Source: Kazachstania africana CBS 2517 (lineage: Eukaryota > Ascomycota > Saccharomycetes > Saccharomycetales > Saccharomycetaceae). Taken from it: a stretch of DNA of 64,000 nucleotides. Shown here in pieces: positions 29,366 to 38,638 of the stretch. The notes under the pieces were generated by a model that worked only from the letters and a program-made list of their open reading frames with translations, was not told where the DNA came from and ran no database searches. The number at the start of each line of letters is the position of its first letter. The first letter of the stretch is position 1. The DNA is taken from positions 62,001 to 126,000 of the forward strand of contig NC_018947.1 of assembly GCF_000304475.1 (NCBI RefSeq), in the 5' to 3' direction. The position numbers were made by a program, and so were the translations under genes.

Positions 29366-29939
29366 TTATTTGCTATCTATTGGATGCTACTGAAAAGAAA
29401 ATACCCATATCCTTTGTTCAAGTGTGACTAAACCTTGTTTCGCTATGATGTGAATAAACTTTCCATCCCAAACCCAATACGTTATAATTGCATTTTGTTT
29501 GCTAATGATTTAAAGGTTTTCTGAATCTGTCAGCCAAAAAGAAACGACAAACTGGTGGCCACTGGACGATGCACGGGTATGTCTCGGCGTTAATCATAGG
29601 GCGAGTGGCCAATGGCAGCCATCGGCAGGGCCATCACTGCATATCTCGCTTCTCCGGTGAATGCAACCGGAATTGAAGACAATAATACCCGAAATCTCGT
29701 TACGGTGACACAATAGCCTAATCAAGCAGGCCGGCCCTCCCGATTGGTCGAGAAAGGGAGGAGGCAGCAGCTGCAGTTTCTTTTCTGCTTTCTTTTGCGC
29801 AAACGCTATGGGTGTTGCGCCACCGTGCGGAAAGCTATCGTGACGCGAGGATTGTTCCGCTGCACACGCACATTTATTTTTATTCTACTCTGTAAATGAA
29901 TATACAGTGTATATAGGTGATGGGACTACTCTATTTGTG
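29366..29939. other. Intergenic with a locally GC-rich segment
   Basis: Between the small membrane-protein gene (its promoter side) and the 3' end of the CUE-protein gene. The stretch from about 29550 to 29860 is visibly richer in G+C than its surroundings. It contains CCAAT-type cores near 29610 and 29743 in opposite orientations. No gene is supported. Confidence 0.4.
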
Positions 29940-30470
29940 TTAAGTTTTTTTTTTTTTTTTTAATTCTAAGGCCTCTTCTTCTGCAAGGGGTTCTTCGGGG
30001 AGTGTAGTCAACTTTTCGCCACACGTGACCGGCGATTCCGAAAATGGCAAACCAGTGGCAGCGAGTGGCTCTTCGATGACAACAGCTGTTGTTGCCGATG
30101 TAGCAGGTACATCACCAGAATTACTAGCACCTGAAAACAACTGCGAAACGAATATTTTTCCTATCTTGAAAAAACTGTTTGCACCATCTGTAGCACTAAA
30201 CTCGGGCGATAACAAAACTTTATTGTCCAGGTCTGGTATTATTGACCTGATAAAGTTCTCTTTACTTTCCAAATATAGTAGTGCATTCATTGTTTCACTT
30301 ATATCAAATTTAGATGCTACCATAATCGCTTTGATTGTATCCTCCTTAACTTCTGGAAACGCTTGAGCCAACTCATTTATTAAACTTTCATTCTCATTAA
30401 ACTTTGTATTAATTTCCTCCCATTTACTTCTCTTTAATTTTTCTATCACAGTGGTATGATTACTCGACAT
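29940..30470 (-). CDS. DON1: Short CUE-domain protein, DON1/CUE5 relative
   Basis: 176 aa. The CUE ubiquitin-binding domain is visible at about residues 28-70, with the FP and dileucine-type signatures in LAQAFPEVKEDTIKAIMVAS and MNALLYLES. Position and strand match YDR273W (DON1); its ohnolog is CUE5 (YOR042W). Those proteins are 365 and 411 aa, so this one is less than half as long: the region beyond about residue 130 is a low-complexity Ala/Glu/Pro tail ending in five lysines. The lysines come from a 17-base homopolymer (29945-29961) directly before the stop. Cue5 is a ubiquitin-Atg8 adaptor and Don1 a prospore-membrane protein; which role applies here cannot be read from the sequence. Confidence 0.7.
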   Translation of the reverse strand: MSSNHTTVIEKLKRSKWEEINTKFNENESLINELAQAFPEVKEDTIKAIMVASKFDISETMNALLYLESKENFIRSIIPDLDNKVLLSPEFSATDGANSFFKIGKIFVSQLFSGASNSGDVPATSATTAVVIEEPLAATGLPFSESPVTCGEKLTTLPEEPLAEEEALELKKKKKT

Positions 30471-30780
30471 TCTTGATCTCTATGTTCTATCCATATCATA
30501 GTTAATTACTTGGTTACGGGATCGGTCGCACTTGCAGATTATTGTAAATATACATATGCACATGTTCACCCATACCTTATACGGTCACAAAATGCGTTAC
30601 TCTCATCAGCAGCAGGGACTAGTAGGACAAAAAAGACAAAAAAATTGAGAATATCCGCAGTGTTATAAATCTGTTTACCATTATCATTAATATTATTATT
30701 ATATTGGGTCTGCTTGTGAATATTATCAAAAAATATATATATTAAGAATTATAAAAATGAACCTTGTGCTCACTTGATTC
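30471..30780. other. Intergenic between the CUE gene start and CCC2 stop
   Basis: 310 bp, AT-rich, with TTATTATTATTAT-like repeats near 30685-30705. It serves as promoter for the CUE-protein gene. No other feature is seen. Confidence 0.3.
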
Positions 30781-33504
30781 TTAGACATTACTTTGTAATT
30801 CTAAATCTTGTGAAACAATCGTATAGTCTCTTCTGTCAAACCATTTGCTCCAGCTGAAATTCTCTTCATAGTCTGAACTAGTATTGCCTTCTAAATCATC
30901 AATTCTTGGTGGTCGCCATTGTTTCAATCTTAAAGAACTTAGGACAACACTCACTGAACTGCAAGCCATCGCTAAACCAGCTACCATTGGATGCAATTGT
31001 ATTCCCCAAGGAACTAATACTCCCATTGCAAGTGGAATCATAAACATATTGTAGCATAAAGCCCAAAATAAGTTGAGCTTAATTCTTCTATACGTGTGCT
31101 CACATATATCAAGAGCATACACCAATCTTTTTAATTCATGAGTATCTTGATGTATCTCGTCATTACTCAGAATAACAATATCGGAAGCTTCCATAGCAAT
31201 TTCTGTTCCTGTGGAAATTGCAACGCCAATGTCACTAGTGACTAATGCAGGTGAATCGTTGATACCATCACCAACAAAGACAATTCTGCCCTTGGTATCC
31301 TGTAAATTTCTAATTATCTCGCATTTGCCATCCGGTGAAACATCATAGTAACAATTATTTCTTTCGATATTCAATTTTCTTGAAATTTTCGTTGCAGATT
31401 CTTTGTTATCACCAGTTATCATATATACTTGGAATCCACGCCTTTGTAAAAAGTTAACTATCTGAAGTGAATCAATTTTAACTTCGTCTGTTATCTCAAA
31501 TTTACCACATAATGTACCATTAATAGTAATAAATGATAAAACGTAACCGTCTTCATTTGGTATGTCGCTTGTTTCAGGAAACAATAAATGTCCTGAGCCA
31601 AGTTTTATTTCATATTTCTGACCATCAAGCTCACAAGAACATTTGATACCCTGTCCCAGGACAATCTCACTACTAATCACAGTAGCATCAGTCTCAGTGT
31701 CACGTAATTTACTGTCACAATATGAGACTATACTTTTGGCTACAGGGTGCTCGCTTAATAATTCAGTAGCTTTTATTAATTTCCAAAAAACTGATTCCTC
31801 AAAGTTAATAATCTCATTAGTATATTTTATGAAATTTACCACCTTCATGTTTCCCATTGTCAATGTACCTGTTTTGTCAAAAATAAATCCATGGATATCC
31901 TTTGCATTGAAGTTTTCAATAACGTTCGAGTTTTTGAACAATACACCATTTCCAGCGGCAATTCCTGTACCAACCATTATTGCAGTTGGGGTTGCCAGAC
32001 CTAAGGCACAAGGACACGCTACGATAATGACACTGGTAGATATCTGCAATGCCGTAAAGAATGGGTTCATGACATCTTTTCTATAGTGGAAAATTATTAG
32101 CCATCCTAACAAAGTGACAAAGGATAAGAGTACTATAGTTGGCACAAAAATAGATGCTAATTTATCAGCAAAACATTGAATTTCAGATTTCTCTAACTGT
32201 GCGATCTTCATTATTTTGATTATATTCGATAATTTTGTATCCTGTCCAATTGAAGTTACTTTAAATTGAATGTGTCCCGGCCCATTTATTGTACCACCAA
32301 TTACAAAATCATCTTCCTTTCTATAAACCAAATTCGATTCACCAGTTATGAGGGATTCATTTATTTCTGTATCTCCTTTCGTTATTACACCATCTGTTGG
32401 GATTTTCATTCCAGGTTTGACATCCACAATGTCATTGATCTGTAAATATTCAACAGGTATTTCAGTTACCGCATTTCTTGCCTCTACCAAAAAGCAAGTT
32501 GATGGCGTTAGGGAAATCAGTTTTGCTAGAGCACTTGAAGTTTGTGATTTTGCCTTATTTTCCATTAATTTGCCCAATGAAATAAATGCGATCAACATTA
32601 CCGATGTGTCAAAAACAACCATGGGAAGTTTTCCTTGTACTTGAGAAGTAGATGCCAAGTTAATGTTGTAAATAATAGATACGACTGAAAAGCAATATGC
32701 TGTAGTTGTTGATATACATATCAAAGTGTCCATAGTGCCTGTCCCGCTTTTTAACGAATTCCACGTAGCTTTGTAAAAGACGCTGCCTATTTTAAATTGT
32801 ACAAAAGTTGCGACTATAAAGCCGATAATATCACGATAATATAACCCCTTCAAATGCTCTGTCTCCATGTATGGAAAAATTCCCTTTGAAACCATTGATG
32901 GAATCAGCATAGGCAAGCCCATGTACAATGTCATGGTAAGTACGCCACATAGGCATGCCTTCAGACATGTAGATTTCCAAAAAAGCGTTTCATAGTATTT
33001 AGACAAGATTCTCAGTTGAGACTGTCCACCATCACTTCCAATATGGTCTGTCACCTCGAGTATTGCATCGAGGTCTGTTTCAGACTTGATAAGGTCAATC
33101 AAATCCCGTATCCCGATTTCCATCTGATTGAACCGAATTGAAAGAATATCAACACCAACTAGTGATGCCTCTTTAATAAGAGGATGAGAATTCAAACTGA
33201 CAAGCTTCTCTTGTACTCCTGAATAGTCACTTCTAATAATTTTCAGTTTGGCCTCTTTGACATAGCGCGACTCATCCTCTAACACTGTGTCACTGATCAC
33301 TCTACAGCCAAACCCACAGTCTTCTACAATCTCTTTGAAATTTACGGATTGTTCCACATCACTATCATAAACGATAATCGCTTCATTAGTTACTATCGAC
33401 ACTTTACAATTATTAATGTAATCGAGTTTATTGATTTGCTTTGTAACAGAATTGACACACACCGCACAGGTCATGCCTTCGATTGATAGCTGGCATTGTC
33501 TCAT
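30781..33504 (-). CDS. CCC2: Copper-transporting P-type ATPase (Golgi)
   Basis: 907 aa versus 1004 in S. cerevisiae Ccc2 (YDR270W). It pumps Cu(I), received from Atx1, into the late Golgi for multicopper oxidases such as Fet3. One N-terminal heavy-metal domain has the GMTCAVC site (residues 10-16). It is followed by a second HMA-like module lacking CxxC (about 83-150) that aligns with the third, cysteine-less module of S. cerevisiae. So one of the two copper-binding domains is missing. The pump core is intact: TGES (about 391), the VACPCALG channel motif (about 494), the DKTGTLT phosphorylation site (about 543), SEHPVAKS (about 583) and GDGINDSPA (about 744). Confidence 0.96.
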   Translation of the reverse strand: MRQCQLSIEGMTCAVCVNSVTKQINKLDYINNCKVSIVTNEAIIVYDSDVEQSVNFKEIVEDCGFGCRVISDTVLEDESRYVKEAKLKIIRSDYSGVQEKLVSLNSHPLIKEASLVGVDILSIRFNQMEIGIRDLIDLIKSETDLDAILEVTDHIGSDGGQSQLRILSKYYETLFWKSTCLKACLCGVLTMTLYMGLPMLIPSMVSKGIFPYMETEHLKGLYYRDIIGFIVATFVQFKIGSVFYKATWNSLKSGTGTMDTLICISTTTAYCFSVVSIIYNINLASTSQVQGKLPMVVFDTSVMLIAFISLGKLMENKAKSQTSSALAKLISLTPSTCFLVEARNAVTEIPVEYLQINDIVDVKPGMKIPTDGVITKGDTEINESLITGESNLVYRKEDDFVIGGTINGPGHIQFKVTSIGQDTKLSNIIKIMKIAQLEKSEIQCFADKLASIFVPTIVLLSFVTLLGWLIIFHYRKDVMNPFFTALQISTSVIIVACPCALGLATPTAIMVGTGIAAGNGVLFKNSNVIENFNAKDIHGFIFDKTGTLTMGNMKVVNFIKYTNEIINFEESVFWKLIKATELLSEHPVAKSIVSYCDSKLRDTETDATVISSEIVLGQGIKCSCELDGQKYEIKLGSGHLLFPETSDIPNEDGYVLSFITINGTLCGKFEITDEVKIDSLQIVNFLQRRGFQVYMITGDNKESATKISRKLNIERNNCYYDVSPDGKCEIIRNLQDTKGRIVFVGDGINDSPALVTSDIGVAISTGTEIAMEASDIVILSNDEIHQDTHELKRLVYALDICEHTYRRIKLNLFWALCYNMFMIPLAMGVLVPWGIQLHPMVAGLAMACSSVSVVLSSLRLKQWRPPRIDDLEGNTSSDYEENFSWSKWFDRRDYTIVSQDLELQSNV

Positions 33505-33601
33505 GGCATGTATGGTCTGTCAATATAGTTTGCAAACCTTAAATTTTTCGAAAGCTAACAAAAGAAAGCGTCTTGTCACTTTTATACTTTTAATAAAAAA
33601 A

Positions 33602-33608
33602 GGGTGTA
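33602..33608 (-). promoter_or_regulatory. Possible Aft1-type site upstream of CCC2
   Basis: TACACCC on the minus strand, about 100 bp upstream of the CCC2 ATG. It matches the YRCACCC core of the Aft1 iron-regulon site. CCC2 is an Aft1 target in S. cerevisiae. It is one motif only. Confidence 0.35.
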
Positions 33609-33650
33609 TTGACACTAAACTTTTCCCCATCCGCCGAAAAATCAACGATA

Positions 33651-33660
33651 TCGGCGGCTA
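33651..33660 (-). promoter_or_regulatory. Exact URS1 (Ume6) consensus upstream of CCC2
   Basis: TAGCCGCCGA on the minus strand, about 150 bp upstream of the CCC2 ATG. A second CCGCCGA core at 33631-33637 is on the other strand, so the two form an inverted pair with 13 bp between them. Ume6 binds this sequence at meiotic and metabolic genes. Confidence 0.5.
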
Positions 33661-33777
33661 AATTTGCGGGTCCCTGAAACCCTAAAGAGAAGTGTTAGGG
33701 TTACCCAATCCAAGATGCTGATTGGTCCAAATGGCTAAACTGAAAGAGTTTGAATTTAAGCAATGGCTATAGCAAAC

Positions 33778-33809
33778 TAGTAATATGCCAACGCAGTGGC
33801 ATATTACTA
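33778..33809. repeat. 13-bp perfect inverted repeat with 6-nt loop
   Basis: TAGTAATATGCCA and its exact complement flank ACGCAG. It lies about 170 bp beyond the MSW1 stop and 270 bp upstream of CCC2. The function is unknown. Confidence 0.85.
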
Positions 33810-33980
33810 TTGCCAGGATAACAGTGGTCTCGCAGTAGCCTTAAGATAGTCACAGCGTTTTTTCATGATGTCCGATGCAAAATAAATGAGCATACCGTTC
33901 ATGAAGAAATATTCATCCTGGACGCTTTGACAGTAACTACATGGCTTATCAACAATTATTTACACGAATAACTAAGTTAT

Positions 33981-35123
33981 TTACAAACCAACAATTTTCT
34001 TGATTTCTTTCAAGTTTGCCTCACTGATCTCTCTTGCTCTTTCACTGCCTTTCGTTATTATTTCTAGCAAATATTCGGTCTCCTTTAAGTATTGATTGTA
34101 TAATTTTTTTGGTTCCGTAAGTGAATCAATGACTATGTCGGCCACGTAGACTTTGAGTTCTTTGAAACTGGTAAATTGCGCTATGTCATTCTCAACATCC
34201 TCGATTGTACGACTCTGTAAACCACTTACAATGTTGATCAAGTTAGAAACACCTTGTCTTCTGTTAGGATCAAATTTGAATTTTTCATTAAACAAGGAAT
34301 CGGTCTTCGCCTTCATTATCTTTTCTCTTATAACACTTGGCTCATCATTTATGTAGATTAATGACATAATGTCGCCACTACTCTTTGACATCTTCTTTGT
34401 TGGATCAGTCAAGCTGAAAATCTTTCTTGTTGGCGTCAGTAAAGTTTTTGGTAATGGTAACGCATTACAATTGTAAAATGAATTGAATTTTTCAGCAATA
34501 AATCTGCACATTTCGAGATGTTGTCTTTGATCTTCACCTACCGGAACATGGGTAGCTTTATAAAGAAGAATATCTGCTGCTTGAAGCACTGGATAAGAGA
34601 ATAGCCCCAACTCACAACTGTTCAGTTCATCACTTTTTGACTTCGCTTTCCACTGTGTCATCCTATTTAAGTATCCCATTGGCATCAAACATGAAAGTAT
34701 CCAGAACAGTTCACAATGCAAGCCACCAACCGAGCTTTGCCAATTCACTATGCAGTTGTTTGGATCGATGCCAATTGACAATAGACCAGCAATTGAGTTA
34801 ATTCTTAGATTTCTGAACGTTTCCACGTTATTGCGTTTAGGAATCGTTAATGCATGCAAATCTGCCACACCAAATACTGCTCGAGTGTCTGCTTTCTTAT
34901 AATCATTCAATTGCTTCCACGTCTGCAGGGCCCCCAAGTAATTACCCAAATGGAATTCTCCCGTGGGTTGTATCATACTAAAAACAGTTGAGTCCGATGG
35001 AATTGGTAATTCTTTCACATCTCTCGGAAGTTCTACACATGTACTTGAGGTAGCATATTGTTTTTTGGATACATGGTTTAGAGTTCTTGGTATCGGTATT
35101 CTTGGCCTGATGTTTTTCCACAT
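33981..35123 (-). CDS. MSW1: Mitochondrial tryptophanyl-tRNA synthetase
   Basis: 380 aa, one more than S. cerevisiae Msw1 (YDR268W). It is a class I synthetase charging mitochondrial tRNA-Trp. The HIGH-like motif is GEFHLGNYLGAL (about 55-66) and the KMSKS loop is DPTKKMSKSSGD (about 240-251). GEDQRQHLEMCRFIAEKFN is the typical central TrpRS signature. The N-terminus MWKNIRPRIPIPRTLNHVSKK is basic, consistent with mitochondrial import. Confidence 0.96.
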   Translation of the reverse strand: MWKNIRPRIPIPRTLNHVSKKQYATSSTCVELPRDVKELPIPSDSTVFSMIQPTGEFHLGNYLGALQTWKQLNDYKKADTRAVFGVADLHALTIPKRNNVETFRNLRINSIAGLLSIGIDPNNCIVNWQSSVGGLHCELFWILSCLMPMGYLNRMTQWKAKSKSDELNSCELGLFSYPVLQAADILLYKATHVPVGEDQRQHLEMCRFIAEKFNSFYNCNALPLPKTLLTPTRKIFSLTDPTKKMSKSSGDIMSLIYINDEPSVIREKIMKAKTDSLFNEKFKFDPNRRQGVSNLINIVSGLQSRTIEDVENDIAQFTSFKELKVYVADIVIDSLTEPKKLYNQYLKETEYLLEIITKGSERAREISEANLKEIKKIVGL

Positions 35124-35618
35124 TAGAAATATTTACGTTATCCATATGTCGTACCATATAGGAAATATTGGTATTTTTTTTTCTTGAATGTTATATCTAA
35201 CGCTAATGGAGGCTCTCTCCAGTAAGCACTTCTCAAACTGGGCAGTGCTTTATTATGTGGAAACAGTAAGAAAGTATACTATTCTACTATTCAATCTTTC
35301 ATTCTTAAACCATGGCCTCGTAAAGATTTGCTTTCCGAATGTGATCGAAATATTACAAGTTTTGTCTCTACCCTTGTCTTCCTCTCAGTGAAATATATAG
35401 GAATCACAGTTTGGATTGCAATGGGCGTCGTAAGTAACTCATGTTACACTATAGTACCATGTTACTGCGCCTTACTTGCCATTGCACCTATGCTTCATCA
35501 TTTTTCATGCTTATTAATTTATTATTCGCAGTATATAGGAAGGAAAACTAACCTAATCGAAAAACTTCGACTCATTAAGTAGCATGCTCATTTGGTGAAA
35601 GGAAGGTAGTGCGGCGTC
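35124..35618. other. MSW1-CIA1 divergent promoter region
   Basis: 495 bp. Short open frames (35188-35582) have no recognisable product. A centromere CDEIII-like match at about 35323-35335 was considered and rejected. Nothing else is supported. Confidence 0.35.
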
Positions 35619-36683
35619 ATGTCTATCCAATTAGCAAAATCGCTCAAGCTACAGAATGCCAAGACGTGGTCAGTAGATTATAAGAAAGCACATCTGATAG
35701 ATTGTAATTTACTAGCTGTTGCATCGGCAGATCATAAAATCAAAGTATTAGATATCAGGGATGTTGATAATATCAGATTAAATGATGTACTGGATGAAAC
35801 CGTGCATAAGAAAACCATTAGATCAGTGGCATGGAGGCCTAACTGTTCTTCATGGACTCTTGCGGCCGCCTCTTTTGATTCTACAATATCCATTTGGAAT
35901 AAAGAAGAACCAGTAGTAGATTATAATGATAGTGATGCGGATGATGTGTACAATCAAGACGAAATGGAACTATTGGCGATTATTGAAGGGCATGAAAATG
36001 AAGTCAAAGGTGTGTCGTGGTCTCATGACGGTATGTTGCTCGCAACTTGTTCGAGAGACAAGAGCGTTTGGATCTGGGAGACTGATGAAATGGGAGAAGA
36101 ATATGAATGCATTTCTGTCCTACAAGAGCATTCACAAGATGTTAAGCATGTAGCTTGGAATCCCTTTGTAAATGTGCTAGCTTCTTCCTCGTATGATGAT
36201 ACAATCAGGCTTTGGAAGGAATTTGACGACGATTGGGAATGTGTCGCTATACTAAGCGGTCATAAAGGTACTGTTTGGTGTTCAGATTTCGAGATAAAAG
36301 AAGTAGAAGGTGGAATTTCACGTTTATGTAGTTCAAGTGATGACGGCACTGTTCGTGTTTGGAAATATATTGATGATAATGACGATGAATATGGTCAACA
36401 AGAATGGATCTGCCAAACAATCTTGCCAAAGGTGCATGAGAGGACTGTTTACTGTGTGTCCTGGAGTGAAAACGGACTTATTGCCAGTACTGGTGCAGAT
36501 GGTAAACTAGTCATATACAAGGAAACTGATGAAGAAGGGACTTGGGAAATTCTTGCGAAGCATGACTTGTGTCATACTGTTTATGAGGTCAATGTTGTCA
36601 AATGGATTAATCTGAACGGCACTGATATGTTAGTTACTGGTGGTGATGATGGTTATATAAATTTATGGAGTGTTAATACCTAA
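35619..36683 (+). CDS. CIA1: Cia1, WD40 protein of cytosolic Fe-S targeting complex
   Basis: 354 aa versus 330 in S. cerevisiae (YDR267C). It is a seven-bladed beta-propeller that, with Cia2 and Met18, delivers Fe-S clusters to cytosolic and nuclear targets. WD repeats run through the whole length: for example SVAWRPNCSSWTLAAASFDSTISIW (first third), VSWSHDGMLLATCSRDKSVWIWE, VAWNPFVNVLASSSYDDTIRLWK and the final TDMLVTGGDDGYINLWS. The acidic insert near residues 105-120 and loop expansions explain the extra length. It converges on PEX10. Confidence 0.95.
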   Translation: MSIQLAKSLKLQNAKTWSVDYKKAHLIDCNLLAVASADHKIKVLDIRDVDNIRLNDVLDETVHKKTIRSVAWRPNCSSWTLAAASFDSTISIWNKEEPVVDYNDSDADDVYNQDEMELLAIIEGHENEVKGVSWSHDGMLLATCSRDKSVWIWETDEMGEEYECISVLQEHSQDVKHVAWNPFVNVLASSSYDDTIRLWKEFDDDWECVAILSGHKGTVWCSDFEIKEVEGGISRLCSSSDDGTVRVWKYIDDNDDEYGQQEWICQTILPKVHERTVYCVSWSENGLIASTGADGKLVIYKETDEEGTWEILAKHDLCHTVYEVNVVKWINLNGTDMLVTGGDDGYINLWSVNT

Positions 36684-37044
36684 TTATAGTAAAATGTATA
36701 ATTTTCAGAAACGGCTACGGATTACGATATAACAATAATTTGTATAGTAAATGTCATAAGCTTTCTCAAATAGAAACTCTTGAAAGGTAATGAAACAACG
36801 ATAATCCTAGAAAAGGCAAGTGGGCCTTGTCGTATAGTAAAACTATGATGAGCGGTAATCTTAAGTACGGTCCCCTCACGATTAACAGATCAGGAAAAAT
36901 CAGACACGCACTGGTCGTTAGTTCATAAGAATAAACGCGCTCTCTATAATTTCAAAATCCTTGCAAAATGTCTTTGCCCAAACTTTGAAAACTAGCGTCA
37001 AAATACGCGTGTCGTTGTCAAAAAATCAAAAGACGTGGTATGCT
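36684..37044. other. CIA1-PEX10 convergent 3' region
   Basis: 361 bp between two stop codons. No RNA gene or repeat is recognised. Confidence 0.3.
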
Positions 37045-38028
37045 TCATTTGATTGGCAAGATTTGTTGAGGATGGCATTTCTGTCTACAAAGGGGACATT
37101 CGGGCTTCTCATTACACCAGTTCAAAATACAGTCCCAACAATATAGATGCCCGCACGGAGCACAGCTTGGATCAACAATTTTTGATAGACACAGAATACA
37201 AGTTCTTGAAGCTCCTTGTATGAAAGTAAACAATGTATCGTCGTTAAGGTCTATTTTATTGGTTTTGACTTGTTTTGGCACTCCGAAGATCGCCTTCATA
37301 TCTTTTTCCCCACGAGAGGTATCGATGGAGAGCTTTCTGAAATCCAATTTATCTTTCAGTACGTTGATCAATTTGGAGGAATTTTGCAATAATAAAATGT
37401 AACCCAATACCTTATATGTGCTTGAATTTTTATCTCTGAAGATTTTTTCAGTTGCAGTGATTTTATGACCAAACGCATATCTCAATCCAAAAATTCTTCT
37501 AAATATATCATAGTATGCACCTTTGAAATAAAAGAGCATTAAGTGAATATCTAGTACAACATTGAATAGGTCCTCAAATGAGGATAAAATCCCATTTTCG
37601 TCAGTTTCATCATTTTTTGAGTTCCATCGGTTAATCAATTTAGTAAAAAGGTAAGGTGACAGACAATATGAGAGAATAAATAGTAATCTCTGATATCTTT
37701 TAGCTAGGCCAGTACCAGGCCTATTGACTATGAAAATATCAGCATATTCTTCTCCCAGTGTTCTCGTTTTTTTTATAGTAGTCAGAAAGAGGTAGAGCAT
37801 TTTGGCAAATAGAGTAATCTCTCTTGGATATAAATTAATGAAAAGCTGACCTTTTACCAATTTCAAAAAATTATTTAACTTTTCTATCAACAGATTAACG
37901 ATCTGGTCATCCTTCTGATGTGATTGAATTATACTCGCAGCATCAGCGAACGGCAATCTTCGATCATTAAGATCATCACGATTACTAGTGTTTGCTATTT
38001 GATTTTTGAGGCCTTGTTCCTCAGGCAT
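37045..38028 (-). CDS. PEX10: Peroxin 10, RING-finger E3 ubiquitin ligase of peroxisome membrane
   Basis: 327 aa versus 337 in S. cerevisiae (YDR265W). Together with Pex2 and Pex12 it ubiquitinates the Pex5 import receptor. The N-terminal half is the Pex2/Pex12 membrane region, with hydrophobic segments such as LYLFLTTIKK and LLFILSYCLSPYLFTKLI (about 110-135) and LMLFYFKGAYYDIF. The C-terminus has a C3HC4 RING: CILCLSKIVDPSCAPCGHLYCWDC (about 274-297) through CPLCRQKC (about 308-315). Confidence 0.96.
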   Translation of the reverse strand: MPEEQGLKNQIANTSNRDDLNDRRLPFADAASIIQSHQKDDQIVNLLIEKLNNFLKLVKGQLFINLYPREITLFAKMLYLFLTTIKKTRTLGEEYADIFIVNRPGTGLAKRYQRLLFILSYCLSPYLFTKLINRWNSKNDETDENGILSSFEDLFNVVLDIHLMLFYFKGAYYDIFRRIFGLRYAFGHKITATEKIFRDKNSSTYKVLGYILLLQNSSKLINVLKDKLDFRKLSIDTSRGEKDMKAIFGVPKQVKTNKIDLNDDTLFTFIQGASRTCILCLSKIVDPSCAPCGHLYCWDCILNWCNEKPECPLCRQKCHPQQILPIK

Positions 38029-38638
38029 ATCAAAACAGTAGAGAGCGACTTATTATGGCACGACTTTGATATTGGTAGCTGGTTTACGTCCTCTAGACGA
38101 CGTTGGAGTGTTCAATATAAAATGTACCTAACCTTTTTTCTATATCGATAAGTAATATAGAAGTTGCCGTAAGGTCACGTGGACCAATATTACACTTGAT
38201 CACTATTTCAATGTAATGGTGTGCTAGAGGACCCTGCACTGGTTAGAAACGGTGCCACAACTATGGCTATAAGGTAGTGTTCCATGAAACTGGGTTACTT
38301 TCGAATACGGGACTGTAAGGTAGTTCATTCGTCCTAGTAGACGACAACTATCGACCCCCACAATGATACAGAATAACAAGGATTGACAAAAGAAGACACT
38401 AACTACTATTCGTAGCTGTTAGGGGCATATGTCCCGGGATTAGAAGAAGCGCCGTATTAGCCTCTATATATTAGCATGGCTGAGATTGGAGATTTTATAT
38501 CACGTGACTCATTCAGAATATTTTGAGGCTTACTTAGATGAGCCAATTTATTAAGTGTGGATTATAGCTTCCATCGCAGCAATAGCCCTAATACAGAGAG
38601 AAGCAAGATATTGTGGGTTCCACCGGTCAACGAAACTT
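38029..38638. other. PEX10-AKR1 divergent promoter region
   Basis: 610 bp with CACGTG at 38176-38181 (inside a longer dyad) and at 38501-38506. The second overlaps a TGACTC at 38505-38510. These are E-box and Gcn4-type cores. A short repeated motif, TAAGGTAGT, appears near 38272 and 38317. No gene is supported. Confidence 0.35.

Noticed and set aside
35317..35345. Match to the centromere CDEIII core (TTTGCTTTCCGAA) in the MSW1-CIA1 gap
   Set aside because: The flanking consensus positions do not fit, there is no 80-bp very AT-rich CDEII next to it, and no CDEI at the right distance.
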